The notes under the pieces were generated by a model. It was not told the DNA's origin. It saw only the letters and a program-made list of their open reading frames with translations, and made no database searches. The position numbers and the translations under genes were made by a program. From an uncultured Bacteriovoracaceae bacterium (GTDB lineage Bacteria > Bdellovibrionota > Bacteriovoracia > Bacteriovoracales > Bacteriovoracaceae), in contig CALHLC010000009.1 of assembly GCA_938034385.1 (NCBI GenBank), positions 1 through 64,000 on the forward strand: a DNA stretch of 64,000 nucleotides, written 5' to 3'. The stretch's first letter is position 1. Each line of letters begins with the position of its first letter. Shown piece after piece: positions 51,812-61,066 of this stretch.

Positions 51812-53833
51812 ATGGAAGCGTTATTAAAACTATCAAATCAAGATCATAATGCGATCGAATTTCAACATATCAAAGAACTAGATTATTTGCCTGCTTTAAA
51901 AGAATCGATTGAAAAAACTAATCAATCAATCAAAAATTATAAATCTAATAATGAAATAAACTTTAAGTCGGTGATAGAAGATCTTGATTCTATTAGTGAA
52001 GATGTCGATTATATATCAAGTATTTTTTATTCAATGTATTCAGCTCATGCTACCGATGCTTTAAGAGCAAAATCACAAGAATTCAGTGCATGTCTTACCG
52101 AATTTAGCAATAGCATCAGTCTTGACGAAGAAATATTTGAAAAGATTAAGGCCTTGTATTTAGATAAAGAAAATCAAGAGTTAAGCCTAGAGCAAAACAA
52201 AGTATTAGAGAAATATTACTCTGACCTTGTTCGAAATGGAGCAATGTTAAAAGGTGAAAAAAAAGATAGGTTAAAGGAAATAAATAAGAAGCTTTCTGAA
52301 TTATCTTTGAAGTTTTCTGATAATGTATTGCAGTCATCAAATGCTCTTACCTGTGAAGTTCAAAATGAATCTGAGCTGGATGGAGTTCCAAAGCAAGTCA
52401 TTGACCAAGCAAGAAAGAAAGCTGAAGAACTCGGTAAGGAAGGATTTGTCTTAACGATGGATTATCCAGTTATTTTACCGGTACTAAAGTATTGTAAAAA
52501 GAGAGAGACAAGGAAAAAACTAAATACGATATTTAAGCAACGCGGCAGAACAAAAGACTTTAATAATAAAGAAATAATCAAAGAAGAGATTTCATTGAGA
52601 AATGAAAGAGCGAAGCTTTTAGGTTTTGAATCTCATGTTGATTACACTCTAAAAAAGAGAATGGCTCAAGATGAGCAAACAGTTTTGAACTTCATAGAAG
52701 AAGTTATCTCTAAAGCGATGGAGCCAGCAAAGAAAGAATTTCAAGAATTAGAAGCGTTGGCATTAGAAGATGGAGTTTCTGATTATAGTCCTTGGGATCA
52801 CAATTATTATTCTGAGATTCTTAAAAAGAAAAAATTAAATTTCAATGATGAGGTCTTAAGACCATATTTTTCTGTTGAAAAATCACTGGCAGGAATGTTT
52901 GAAGTTGCTAATAAACTTTATGACCTAGAATTTAAACTACGAGATGATTTACCTAAGTATCATGAAGAAGTTTTGATTTATGAAGTTTTTGAAAAGTCGG
53001 AATACTTAGGGCTTTTCTATGTTGATTTATATCCAAGAGCAACGAAGAAACAAGGTGCTTGGATGACAAATTTATTTGATCAAGGCCTATTTAAAGGAAA
53101 AGTTCATCGACCACATGTTGCAATAGTATGTAATTTTACTAAGCCAACAGAGTCTAAGCCGTCGCTCTTAACCTTTAACGAAGTTTTGACTCTATATCAT
53201 GAGTTTGGTCATGCTTTACATGGCTTACTTAGTAAATGTAAATATAGAGCAGTAAGTGGAACTAGTGTTTATTGGGACTTTGTAGAACTGCCTTCTCAGA
53301 TTATGGAAAACTGGGTTAAAGAAAAAGAATGTCTTGATCTATTTGCAAAGCATCATGAAACTGGAGAAAACATTCCTGAGGATATAGTAGAGAAAATTAA
53401 ACAATCAAATCAATTTCTTGAAGGGCTAGCTACTTTAAGACAAATGAGTTTTTCTTACTTAGATATTAAGCTTCATTCAATGGATGAAGCAGAAATAGAA
53501 AAATTAGACATCGAGCAATTTGAAAAAAATCTTATGGATAGATTTAATTTCTATAAGAATAAAGATTTAAATTCACCTATGTCATTTTCCTTTTCTCATC
53601 TATTCGCTGGTGGGTATTCTTCAGGGTATTATAGCTATAAGTGGGCAGAGGTATTAGATGCTGATGCCTTTGAAGAGTTCTTAAAAGTAGGGATCTTTAA
53701 TAAAGAAAAAGCCTCAAGTTTTAAAGAAAACATTCTAGAAAAAGGTGGCTCTGAGGATCCACTTATCCTTTATAAAAGGTTTAAAGGAGCAATGCCTGAT
53801 TCAAGTGCTCTGTTTAAAAGAGCAGGACTGTAA
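51812..53833 (+). CDS. M3-family zinc oligopeptidase (PrlC/Dcp type)
   Basis: 673 residues, no signal peptide. Zinc motif His463-Glu464-F-G-His467 (LYHEFGHALHGLLS), third ligand Glu492 in FVELPSQIMENWV. SFSHLFAGGYSSGYYSYKWAEV is typical of the M3A C-terminal region. It degrades oligopeptides to small fragments, useful for using host-derived peptides if the organism is a predator (inference). AAGGAGAAG precedes the ATG. Co-directional with the DtxR-like gene. Confidence 0.92.
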   Translation: MEALLKLSNQDHNAIEFQHIKELDYLPALKESIEKTNQSIKNYKSNNEINFKSVIEDLDSISEDVDYISSIFYSMYSAHATDALRAKSQEFSACLTEFSNSISLDEEIFEKIKALYLDKENQELSLEQNKVLEKYYSDLVRNGAMLKGEKKDRLKEINKKLSELSLKFSDNVLQSSNALTCEVQNESELDGVPKQVIDQARKKAEELGKEGFVLTMDYPVILPVLKYCKKRETRKKLNTIFKQRGRTKDFNNKEIIKEEISLRNERAKLLGFESHVDYTLKKRMAQDEQTVLNFIEEVISKAMEPAKKEFQELEALALEDGVSDYSPWDHNYYSEILKKKKLNFNDEVLRPYFSVEKSLAGMFEVANKLYDLEFKLRDDLPKYHEEVLIYEVFEKSEYLGLFYVDLYPRATKKQGAWMTNLFDQGLFKGKVHRPHVAIVCNFTKPTESKPSLLTFNEVLTLYHEFGHALHGLLSKCKYRAVSGTSVYWDFVELPSQIMENWVKEKECLDLFAKHHETGENIPEDIVEKIKQSNQFLEGLATLRQMSFSYLDIKLHSMDEAEIEKLDIEQFEKNLMDRFNFYKNKDLNSPMSFSFSHLFAGGYSSGYYSYKWAEVLDADAFEEFLKVGIFNKEKASSFKENILEKGGSEDPLILYKRFKGAMPDSSALFKRAGL

Positions 53834-53907
53834 GATTCTATTAGTGTCCAAAGAATTAAATTAATTGAGATAATTTTTTTACGAAAAATAATTAGAAAGG
53901 AGTTCTA

Positions 53908-54873
53908 ATGAATGTAATCAAAGGATTGATATTATCTTTATTAATGACAACAGCACTTGCTGGTGTTGATTCAAACAAAATTATCTATGGTGAAGATCAT
54001 AGGCAAGATCTTAACGGGGATGTTCCTGCTGAATGGGTAGAGTGGTCTAAAGCTACTGCAGCGATGGTTCAATCAAAGGACTTAGTTAAAGTTCCAGGTG
54101 AAGACTATTATTCTTTTGGAGATGATAAGTTAAGTGATAATGTTTGTGCTGATGAGAGATTTGCTGATCAACCATCACTTGCATTTTGTTCAGGTTTTTT
54201 AGTTGGTAAAAATCTGCTTTTAACTGCTGGGCATTGTATAACCAAAGAAACGGACTGTACAGAAAAGTATAAATGGGTTTTTGATTATAGCGTAAATGAA
54301 ACAACTGGTGAGTTGAATAAAATAGTTGATGAGAATATCTATTCTTGTAAGAAAATTGTTTCTAGAGAATTAGGAACAGTAGATAACATTTTATTAAGAA
54401 AAGGTTTGAAAGTTTCACTAAAGGCTTTAACTAATAAAATGGCTAGCAAGAAACTAGACTACGCTTTAGTAGAATTAACTAGAAATGCTGAAGGAAGGAC
54501 CCCTTTAAAATTTAGAAAGAAAGCAAGAAGTGGAATCTTCGGTCTGAATAGATTAAGAGAAGGCGATAAACTTGTTATGATAGGCCATCCTTCAGGCTTA
54601 CCTACTAAAATTGCTGATGGTGCAGAAGTTATAGCTAAAACTGGTGGTTATTTTCATGCTAACCTTGATGCCTTTGGTGGAAACTCTGGGTCAGCTGTTA
54701 TCAATGAAGAAAGTGGAGAAGTCGAAGGAATATTAGTTCGAGGAAAGAGAGATTATAAATACGATTCATCGGCGAAATGCTATAGACCAAACCAAATCAG
54801 TGATAATCAAACTTTAGCAGAAGAATCAACTTTTGTTACTGATGTAGAAGGTCTTGCAAATATTGATCAATAG
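53908..54873 (+). CDS. Secreted chymotrypsin-fold serine protease
   Basis: 321 residues with signal peptide (1-18). Triad His109 (LLTAGHC), Asp184 (LDYALVEL), Ser260 (GGNSGSAV); IGHPSGLPTKIADG resembles V8/glutamyl-endopeptidase and trypsin-like exported enzymes. A propeptide-like segment (about 20-85) precedes the core. Five or more cysteines can form disulfides. AAAGGAG precedes the ATG. Followed by a strong terminator. Confidence 0.9.
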   Translation: MNVIKGLILSLLMTTALAGVDSNKIIYGEDHRQDLNGDVPAEWVEWSKATAAMVQSKDLVKVPGEDYYSFGDDKLSDNVCADERFADQPSLAFCSGFLVGKNLLLTAGHCITKETDCTEKYKWVFDYSVNETTGELNKIVDENIYSCKKIVSRELGTVDNILLRKGLKVSLKALTNKMASKKLDYALVELTRNAEGRTPLKFRKKARSGIFGLNRLREGDKLVMIGHPSGLPTKIADGAEVIAKTGGYFHANLDAFGGNSGSAVINEESGEVEGILVRGKRDYKYDSSAKCYRPNQISDNQTLAEESTFVTDVEGLANIDQ

Positions 54874-54921
54874 ATTTGTTTTCTTAGAAAATGTATCTAG
54901 TCTAAGTTAACAGTAAAGAAT

Positions 54922-54950
54922 AAAGGCGCTTAGAAGTAAGCGCCTTTTTT
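54922..54950 (+). terminator. Terminator of the secreted protease gene
   Basis: AAAGGCGCTTA (54922-54932) pairs with TAAGCGCCTTT (54937-54947); loop GAAG; T run to 54950. Confidence 0.9.
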
Positions 54951-54977
54951 ATAAGAGGAAGAAAATTAGAGTTTATT

Positions 54978-56063
54978 TTATAAAGGCTCTAATCTAACCT
55001 TAATATCTTTAATTTTACCATCATATTTTTTTACTTTTACTTTTACTCTATCTCCTATCTTTTTTCTTTTTAAGACATGATAAATATCATTCATATTTTT
55101 CACTGCAGTACCATCTATACTCATGATTAAATCTCCCATGAAGACTTCACCACTTTTAGTCTGTCTAATACCTACAAGACCAGCCTCATCTGCACCGCTT
55201 CCTTTTCTGACTCCTTTAATCATGACTCCATTATCAAGGTCTTTGTAATATCTTTTAAAGTAGCCAATGAGGTGATCTTCTAACAAAAAGACACCAAGAG
55301 CTGGAGTGATCATTTTTCCATATTTAATAATATCGGGAACAGCTCTAGTTATGGAATCCACAGGAACTGAAAAGCCTAGCCCTGAGCTTGAGCCAGATCT
55401 AGAGTAGATAAGAGTGTTCATGCCAATTAACTTCCCTTGTGAGTTTAAAAGTGGTCCCCCTGAGTTTCCAGGGTTAATAGAGGCATCTGTTTGAATCATT
55501 CCGTGAATATCAACCCCTCCAACTCCTTTGATCTTTCTTCCTAGTGCTGAAATAACTCCAACAGACATTGAGTAATCAAGCTCAAATGGGTTACCAATAG
55601 CAATGGCCATCTGGCCAACTTTTAGGTTATTTGAAGTTCCAGGATTTATAGGAGTAATACCTGGAGGAAGAAACTTCACTTTCAAAACTGCAATATCTAA
55701 CTTTTCAGCATGTCCGATAAGTTTGGCTTCGATTTTGTCTTTATGATTATAAAATGAAACATAATATTTTGATCTTTTATCAGCGACAACATGATAATTC
55801 GTAACAATATGGCCTTGTCCATCCCAAACAAATCCAGTTCCCATCCCAGTTTGCATTTCTTCAACGTTTCTCGAGAAAATTCCACCGACAGGAATTTTTG
55901 CAAGATTTGTTATGTTCACAACTGAAGGAACGACATTTTCATAGACCTGAATTTTTCTTTTTTCAGATTCTAATAAAAATTTATTTTCATTTGAGTTAAA
56001 TAAAGCATAACTAGGTGTTGCTACTAAAAAACTTGAAATTAAAAAAAAGTATAGAGTTTTCAC
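54978..56063 (-). CDS. HtrA/DegS-type periplasmic serine protease with one PDZ domain
   Basis: 361 residues with signal peptide (1-20). Triad His91 (NYHVV), Asp123 (LDIAVL), Ser201 (GNSGGPL); AIGNPFELDYSMSVGVIS is typical. A single PDZ domain occupies about 255-361 (GVMIKGVRKGSGADEAGL, GDLIMSIDG). DegP-type chaperone-protease function or DegS-type signalling are both possible. No rseA-like gene nearby. Confidence 0.9.
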   Translation of the reverse strand: MKTLYFFLISSFLVATPSYALFNSNENKFLLESEKRKIQVYENVVPSVVNITNLAKIPVGGIFSRNVEEMQTGMGTGFVWDGQGHIVTNYHVVADKRSKYYVSFYNHKDKIEAKLIGHAEKLDIAVLKVKFLPPGITPINPGTSNNLKVGQMAIAIGNPFELDYSMSVGVISALGRKIKGVGGVDIHGMIQTDASINPGNSGGPLLNSQGKLIGMNTLIYSRSGSSSGLGFSVPVDSITRAVPDIIKYGKMITPALGVFLLEDHLIGYFKRYYKDLDNGVMIKGVRKGSGADEAGLVGIRQTKSGEVFMGDLIMSIDGTAVKNMNDIYHVLKRKKIGDRVKVKVKKYDGKIKDIKVRLEPL

Positions 56064-56169
56064 TTTTTGTTCTCCTTTATTCGTGATTAGATTAACACTG
56101 TAAAATAATACTTCTACATGCTTTCAGTAAAGTATTTGTCAAAACAATGTTAATTTAGAGAGTTTTATT

Positions 56170-57087
56170 ATGTCAGCAGAAATAAAGTATTTTGATAGAT
56201 TTGATCAGAAAGAGAAAATAGAAAAAATATATGGTGATGGAGCAGTGCGTTTCTTCTATGAAAATCCAATAGGAAAAATTTTATCTTTTATAATTAGTTT
56301 AAAGTTTGTTTCATATTTTTATGGATTGACTCAAGATTCAAGTGCGTCAGCTAAGAAGGTTCCAAGTTTTATAAAAAAATTTAAAATTAATTTAAATGAA
56401 TATTTAGGTGGGTCGCTTTCTAGCAATGAAAAAGAAAATTCTTATAAAAGCTTCAATGAGTTTTTTATTCGAAAGTTTACTGAGGGAGCAAGGAAATTTA
56501 ATCAAGAAGAAAATGAGATGCCGGCTTTTTGTGAAGCTAGGTATTTCGGCTATAACCAATTAGGTGAAGATACTCTATTCCCAGTAAAAGGAAATCTTTG
56601 GGATGCAAGATCAGTATTAAAAAATAGTAAATATAGTAAAGTGTTTGAAGGAGGCCCTGCTTTAATTGCAAGGCTTTGTCCTGTTGATTATCACAGATAT
56701 CATTATCCCGATGATGGAAAGAACCTTGATTCATACTTTATTCATGGCCCATTACATTCTGTAAATCCTCTAGCTCTAAATGTGAAACCTAAGATTTTAA
56801 AAGAAAACGAGAGAAGGATTAGCATTCTAGAAACGAAGAATTTTGGAAAACTAGCTTTTGTTGAAGTTGGAGCTACTTGTGTTGGAAAGATAGTCCAAAG
56901 CCATGACGAAAACAATCCTTTTAAAAGAGGACAAGAAAAAGGATATTTTTTATTTGGAGGATCTACAGTGATTGTTTTTGGACAAGCAGGTAGATGGGAT
57001 ATCTCTGATGACATTAGAACCAATACTTTAAATGGAAGAGAAGTATTGGTCCGATTGGGTGATACTTTAGCTATTGCTAAGAATTAA
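56170..57087 (+). CDS. psd: Phosphatidylserine decarboxylase
   Basis: 305 residues, PSD-B/type II size. Makes phosphatidylethanolamine at the membrane. The self-cleavage site is in FGGSTVIVF (Gly-Ser), giving the pyruvoyl group on the alpha chain. PVDYHRYHYPDDG and FIHGPLHSVNP hold the conserved His residues. No phosphatidylserine synthase adjacent. Its last 11 bases overlap the convergent regulator. Confidence 0.93.
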   Translation: MSAEIKYFDRFDQKEKIEKIYGDGAVRFFYENPIGKILSFIISLKFVSYFYGLTQDSSASAKKVPSFIKKFKINLNEYLGGSLSSNEKENSYKSFNEFFIRKFTEGARKFNQEENEMPAFCEARYFGYNQLGEDTLFPVKGNLWDARSVLKNSKYSKVFEGGPALIARLCPVDYHRYHYPDDGKNLDSYFIHGPLHSVNPLALNVKPKILKENERRISILETKNFGKLAFVEVGATCVGKIVQSHDENNPFKRGQEKGYFLFGGSTVIVFGQAGRWDISDDIRTNTLNGREVLVRLGDTLAIAKN

Positions 57088-57550
57088 GAAAATTTAGAAC
57101 ATCAGAATAAGTTTGATTTCCCCAGTAAAAAATATATTTAGATTGAATACTTTTAGATTTTGAATTAGATGATTTTTTTGAGAGAAAAGACTTTAATTGT
57201 CTAAATAATGATTGGGTCATTTCAAGATCATCTTGGCTTAAATAAACTTTTGAAATGTTTAATCCATCTTCTGTATTGATAAAACGATTTCTTGCACTAT
57301 CAAGGATTGATTTAAGCTCGTAGTTTTTAGATGTTTTTTGAGTTAATAGTTTTTTTATCTCATGAACATTTGAGGAGTTGATAAAATATTCATTCTCTTG
57401 AAAAAATAAGAGATTACTTTTAATGAGTTTAGAAAGAGTATTTTTTAAATAACTTGATTCAAGCTTCAGATCTTCTGATAAATCATGGAAGTTTTTACTT
57501 GAACTATTTAAACTCTCAATAATATATCTCTCGATAGGTGTAAGGCTCAT
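57077..57550 (-). CDS. Downstream half of a split TIGR02147-like regulator
   Basis: 157 residues. It begins with a winged-helix-like segment (PIERYIIESLNSSSKNFHDL). The C-terminal pattern ISKVYLSQDDLEMTQSLFRQ, then LKSFLSKK and a final strand, resembles the end of TIGR02147/DUF4423 proteins known from Bdellovibrio and Fibrobacter. The ATG overlaps the stop of the upstream half (ATGA). Together the two halves total about 265 residues, close to one full TIGR02147 protein. Confidence 0.6.
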   Translation of the reverse strand: MSLTPIERYIIESLNSSSKNFHDLSEDLKLESSYLKNTLSKLIKSNLLFFQENEYFINSSNVHEIKKLLTQKTSKNYELKSILDSARNRFINTEDGLNISKVYLSQDDLEMTQSLFRQLKSFLSKKSSNSKSKSIQSKYIFYWGNQTYSDVLNFLNS

Positions 57551-57873
57551 AAGGCAACCTCTGTTTTTGTTGTCTTACATTTGAGCTGAAAGTTCATTTC
57601 ATCAATAAGTGTGTTTATTTTTGTCTCATTAAGACTCTTGAAGCATAGATTAGTAAGATTAAAGAATTCTTTATAATAATTTTGTGCATTGTTTTCTCGT
57701 AAAATTTTATCAATCTTTTCATATTCTGAAATTTTCATTTCATAACCATTTAAAAGTCTAAAAACTCTCGATGGATGAATCTTTGTTGTGATTGCAACTT
57801 CTTTTATCGTTTGATTGGGAAAAATAGTTTTATATTCATCTAAAACCTTTCTTTGTAATAATGATTGATACAT
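57547..57873 (-). CDS. Upstream HTH half of a split TIGR02147-like regulator
   Basis: 108 residues with a helix-turn-helix (about 22-45, TIKEVAITTKIHPSRVFRLL) and a following helical segment. It resembles the DNA-binding N-terminus of TIGR02147 proteins. It ends GTT GCC TTA TGA, where the ATG of the next frame overlaps the stop. Whether this is a natural split, programmed frameshift or recent mutation cannot be told. Confidence 0.6.
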   Translation of the reverse strand: MYQSLLQRKVLDEYKTIFPNQTIKEVAITTKIHPSRVFRLLNGYEMKISEYEKIDKILRENNAQNYYKEFFNLTNLCFKSLNETKINTLIDEMNFQLKCKTTKTEVAL

Positions 57874-57927
57874 TACCTTGCTCCTTGTTTAAATTCTTAA
57901 ACATAGCTAAGCAAAAGTGGTGCCAAT

Positions 57928-59274
57928 TTATTGTTGCGTGTTGTTATTGATGATTCTGTAATAAGAAGAATTTGAAATTTTTAGAGTTTTTATTACTTCT
58001 GTTGCTTTACCTTTGCACAACTTGTGAGCATTAGTAATTGCCTCTTTTTCAACTTCACTAATAAATGATTTAAGCCCAAATTGGTTAATATAATTCAATT
58101 GCTTATTCGACAGCACTGTATTGGTATTATTTGTTTTAATCTTAAGGTTTTGAATAATTGGGTGAGTATTTGTAATAATCCCTTCTTTAGACAGAGATAA
58201 GTTTGAGATTAATTTTTTTAACTCTCTTGTATTACCAGGCCATGAATAATGAAGTAAGGACTGAATAACATCTTGCTCTATAAAGAACTTTCTAGATGTC
58301 TTTGATAAAAAATGATAAATCTGTAATTCGACATCTTCAGGTCTTGTTTGTAGAGAAGGAATAGTTATTTCAAAGCCATTGATTCGATAATATAAGTCCT
58401 GCCTAAACTGCTTGAGATCTATTTTTTCTTGAATATCTTCACAGGTGGCACTTATTAAAGTGAAGTTTACTTTGATAGGTTTTGTTGCTCCTATAGGAGT
58501 GAACTCTTTCTCTTCTAAGACCTTTAAGAGCTTTTGTTGAGTATAAAGAGGCATAGTAGCGATTTCATCTAAGAATAGAGTGCCATTATCAGCAAGCTCT
58601 AAAAGCCCTTTCTTAGAACTCTGAGCACCTGTGAATGCACCTTTTTTATATCCAAAAAGTTCTGATTCAATCAGATTTTCTGGAACTTCGCTGCAATTAA
58701 AGTGAAAAAAGTTTTTATTGTCATAGTTTAATTCGTGAATGAGTTTTGCAAGATGAGTTTTTCCAGAGCCAGTTGGACCAAATAGTAAGATAGCACTGTT
58801 TTGCAGATTCATTTCTGCTAAGTTTTGGATATTTTGAATCAAAGCTGAATTTTGAGTAATAAATTTTTGAGAAAAATATTCATTCCAATTTATTTTTTTC
58901 TGAACTCTTAGATAGCTCTCTAGATATTTATTTAGAGAGTCCCTGAATGTTGATTTCCTGAGAAAATGATCACAGCCAAGTTTATAAGCTTCTCTTGTGG
59001 TTTCATCGTCTTCATTATTACTTAGGATAATTGAATAAATATTTTTAGACTTAGTCTTCTTAAGTACGGCTAACCCTGCAGGAGAAGAAGAACTATCCAG
59101 GTTGAGGTCTATAATGGCCAAATCATAGCTATTCTTGTCTAACAAAGCTTGGGCTTGATTCAAGTTTGAGCAAAGATCAAAATGACCGAACAGAGATAAG
59201 GTTTTGCCGAGTTCAAATGAAAAATATTTATCATCTTCAACAAGTAAAATTGAAAGAGATTCCTTCTTGTGCAT
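57928..59274 (-). CDS. NtrC-family sigma54-dependent response regulator
   Basis: 448 residues from ATG 59274; the frame opens 50 codons earlier but those residues are unlike a receiver. Receiver (1-115): acidic Asp14/Asp15, phospho-acceptor Asp56, Lys107. AAA+ domain: Walker A GPTGSGKT (166-173), sigma54-contacting GAFTGA (212-217), LFLDEIATM Walker B. Fis-type helix-turn-helix at the C-terminus (KATEVIKTLKISNSSYYRII). No cognate kinase adjacent. Confidence 0.92.
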   Translation of the reverse strand: MHKKESLSILLVEDDKYFSFELGKTLSLFGHFDLCSNLNQAQALLDKNSYDLAIIDLNLDSSSSPAGLAVLKKTKSKNIYSIILSNNEDDETTREAYKLGCDHFLRKSTFRDSLNKYLESYLRVQKKINWNEYFSQKFITQNSALIQNIQNLAEMNLQNSAILLFGPTGSGKTHLAKLIHELNYDNKNFFHFNCSEVPENLIESELFGYKKGAFTGAQSSKKGLLELADNGTLFLDEIATMPLYTQQKLLKVLEEKEFTPIGATKPIKVNFTLISATCEDIQEKIDLKQFRQDLYYRINGFEITIPSLQTRPEDVELQIYHFLSKTSRKFFIEQDVIQSLLHYSWPGNTRELKKLISNLSLSKEGIITNTHPIIQNLKIKTNNTNTVLSNKQLNYINQFGLKSFISEVEKEAITNAHKLCKGKATEVIKTLKISNSSYYRIINNNTQQ

Positions 59275-59433
59275 ACTGCTATTTAGTATAAATATTCTAG
59301 AAGTAGAATATATAAATTCTATTTTCAGAATATTGTAAGAAAATATTTTAGCCCCCTGCAATAAAGTGCTTATTAGAAATTTCATAATAATTGCAAGAAT
59401 ATTGTTAGAAAGACAGATTCTCATTTAATAAAT

Positions 59434-59470
59434 AAATTTATCAATATATGATTTATGGATAGATAAATTT
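59434..59470. promoter_or_regulatory. Inverted repeat upstream of mltD
   Basis: AAATTTATC (59434-59442) and GATAAATTT (59462-59470) are exact reverse complements, 19 bases apart and 19 bases before the mltD ATG. It could be a regulator site or a leader hairpin. A/T-rich sequence raises the chance of coincidence. Confidence 0.3.
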
Positions 59471-59489
59471 TAACTCTAAAGGCGTTATC

Positions 59490-61064
59490 ATGATGATTCG
59501 AGCTCTGCTTTCCATATTACTTCTCTCTTGTGCACTTGGAGAAAAACAAACTAGCGGCGAATATGTTAACCAATTAAATTTTAAAGATAAACTTTATCAA
59601 GAAGAAGAAAAATTCTTGAAGAATAGAAAACCAGCTACAGCTGGAAGTATTGTTCATAGTTCTGATCATACAGTTAATGAGCAGTCTCAAAAAGAAAGAC
59701 TAGAGACCGGAAATCAAAATTTTCATCTACCAGCATGTTCTGGATGTATAATTGGAAGTTCTGCTTCTAATCCAAATTTTTCTAATGGCCAGACCTATGT
59801 TCTTGAAAATGCTGATGAACTAGGGCTTGAAAATATCGCATTTGATATACCCGTTGTTTATAATAAACATGTAAAAAAATGGATTAATTACTTTCAAGGC
59901 AATGGAAAAGGTTGGTTTAAAAGAGCAGCCGAAAGAGCTGGAAGATATGCTCCAATTTTGAGTGACATTTTACATGAAAATAATATGCCAAGAGATCTCA
60001 TCTACTTAGCATTTGCTGAATCAGGTTATCAAAACGCAGTACGGTCTTGGGCTGCTGCTGTTGGTCCATGGCAATTTATTAAAGCAACTGGGAAAAGATA
60101 TGGTTTACATGTTGGATGGTATGTTGACGAGAGAATGGATCCTATAAAATCCAGCTTAGCCGCTTCAAAATATTTAAGAGATCTTCACAATTTGTTTGGA
60201 GATTGGTCTTTAGCCATGGCTGGATATAATGCAGGAGAAGGGAAAGTAAAAAGAGCAATCAAAAAGTATGGTGGTGATTTTTGGAATATAAGAAATGGTC
60301 GATATTTAAGACAAGAAACGAAAGACTATGTGCCTAAAATTATGGCCCTTGCTATTATTGGAAAAAACTTAAGAACTTTTGGTTTTGAAAGAGAGATTTC
60401 ATTTCAAAAAGAACTAGAATACGAAGTAGTCGATGTTCCTTCAAACTCTGATATGTATAAACTTTCAGAAGCATTAGACATGGATTTTACTGAACTTAAG
60501 ACTTGGAACCCTGAACTATTGAGATGGCAGACTCCCTCGTGGAGAGAGAATTATCCTTTAAGATTACCAGTAGGCTTAAAAAGTGATTTTGAACAATGTT
60601 GTTCTCAAGCAAATTTCAAAGCAGATGACTTTAAAACTTTACCGATAAAAAAATCTGCTTCAATTAAGTGGTTATCTTCTAAATATAAGGTGCCTTCAAA
60701 AGTTCTAGCAAATTTAAATGGAGTAAGAGAATCAAAAACTTTTTATAAGGGAGAGGTTGTAAAACTTCCTTTTAAAAGCTCTCATGATAGATTTGGAGGT
60801 CTGTATAAAGATTTGTACTTTAAGAAAAGAAGGCGAGGCAGAAAAAGAAAAAATCAGATGTCTATGAAAAGACAAATTCAAATGGCCATAAGGAAAGGTA
60901 AAACTATATCTAACCCATCGTCATTTTATACAGTAAAGAAGGGTGATAACCTTTGGGTTATTGCAAGAAAAACAGGGACATCTATACATACAATCATTAA
61001 AAGTAACTTATCTACAATTCGAAAGGGTCGAGTTTATCCTGGGCAAAAGATTATTGTTAAATAG
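59490..61064 (+). CDS. mltD: Membrane-bound lytic transglycosylase D with LysM domain
   Basis: 524 residues. Lipobox LLSC (Cys14). SLT (GH23) domain about 145-280 with catalytic Glu177 in AFAESGYQ, GPWQFI and AGYNAGEG. C-terminal LysM about 480-524 (YTVKKGDNLWVIARKTGTS); a second, degenerate LysM-like segment about 386-430. A very basic linker (RRRGRKRK) lies between. It cleaves peptidoglycan glycan strands from the envelope. First gene of a four-gene run. ATG 59490 or 59493. Confidence 0.9.
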   Translation: MMIRALLSILLLSCALGEKQTSGEYVNQLNFKDKLYQEEEKFLKNRKPATAGSIVHSSDHTVNEQSQKERLETGNQNFHLPACSGCIIGSSASNPNFSNGQTYVLENADELGLENIAFDIPVVYNKHVKKWINYFQGNGKGWFKRAAERAGRYAPILSDILHENNMPRDLIYLAFAESGYQNAVRSWAAAVGPWQFIKATGKRYGLHVGWYVDERMDPIKSSLAASKYLRDLHNLFGDWSLAMAGYNAGEGKVKRAIKKYGGDFWNIRNGRYLRQETKDYVPKIMALAIIGKNLRTFGFEREISFQKELEYEVVDVPSNSDMYKLSEALDMDFTELKTWNPELLRWQTPSWRENYPLRLPVGLKSDFEQCCSQANFKADDFKTLPIKKSASIKWLSSKYKVPSKVLANLNGVRESKTFYKGEVVKLPFKSSHDRFGGLYKDLYFKKRRRGRKRKNQMSMKRQIQMAIRKGKTISNPSSFYTVKKGDNLWVIARKTGTSIHTIIKSNLSTIRKGRVYPGQKIIVK

Positions 61065-61066
61065 GT

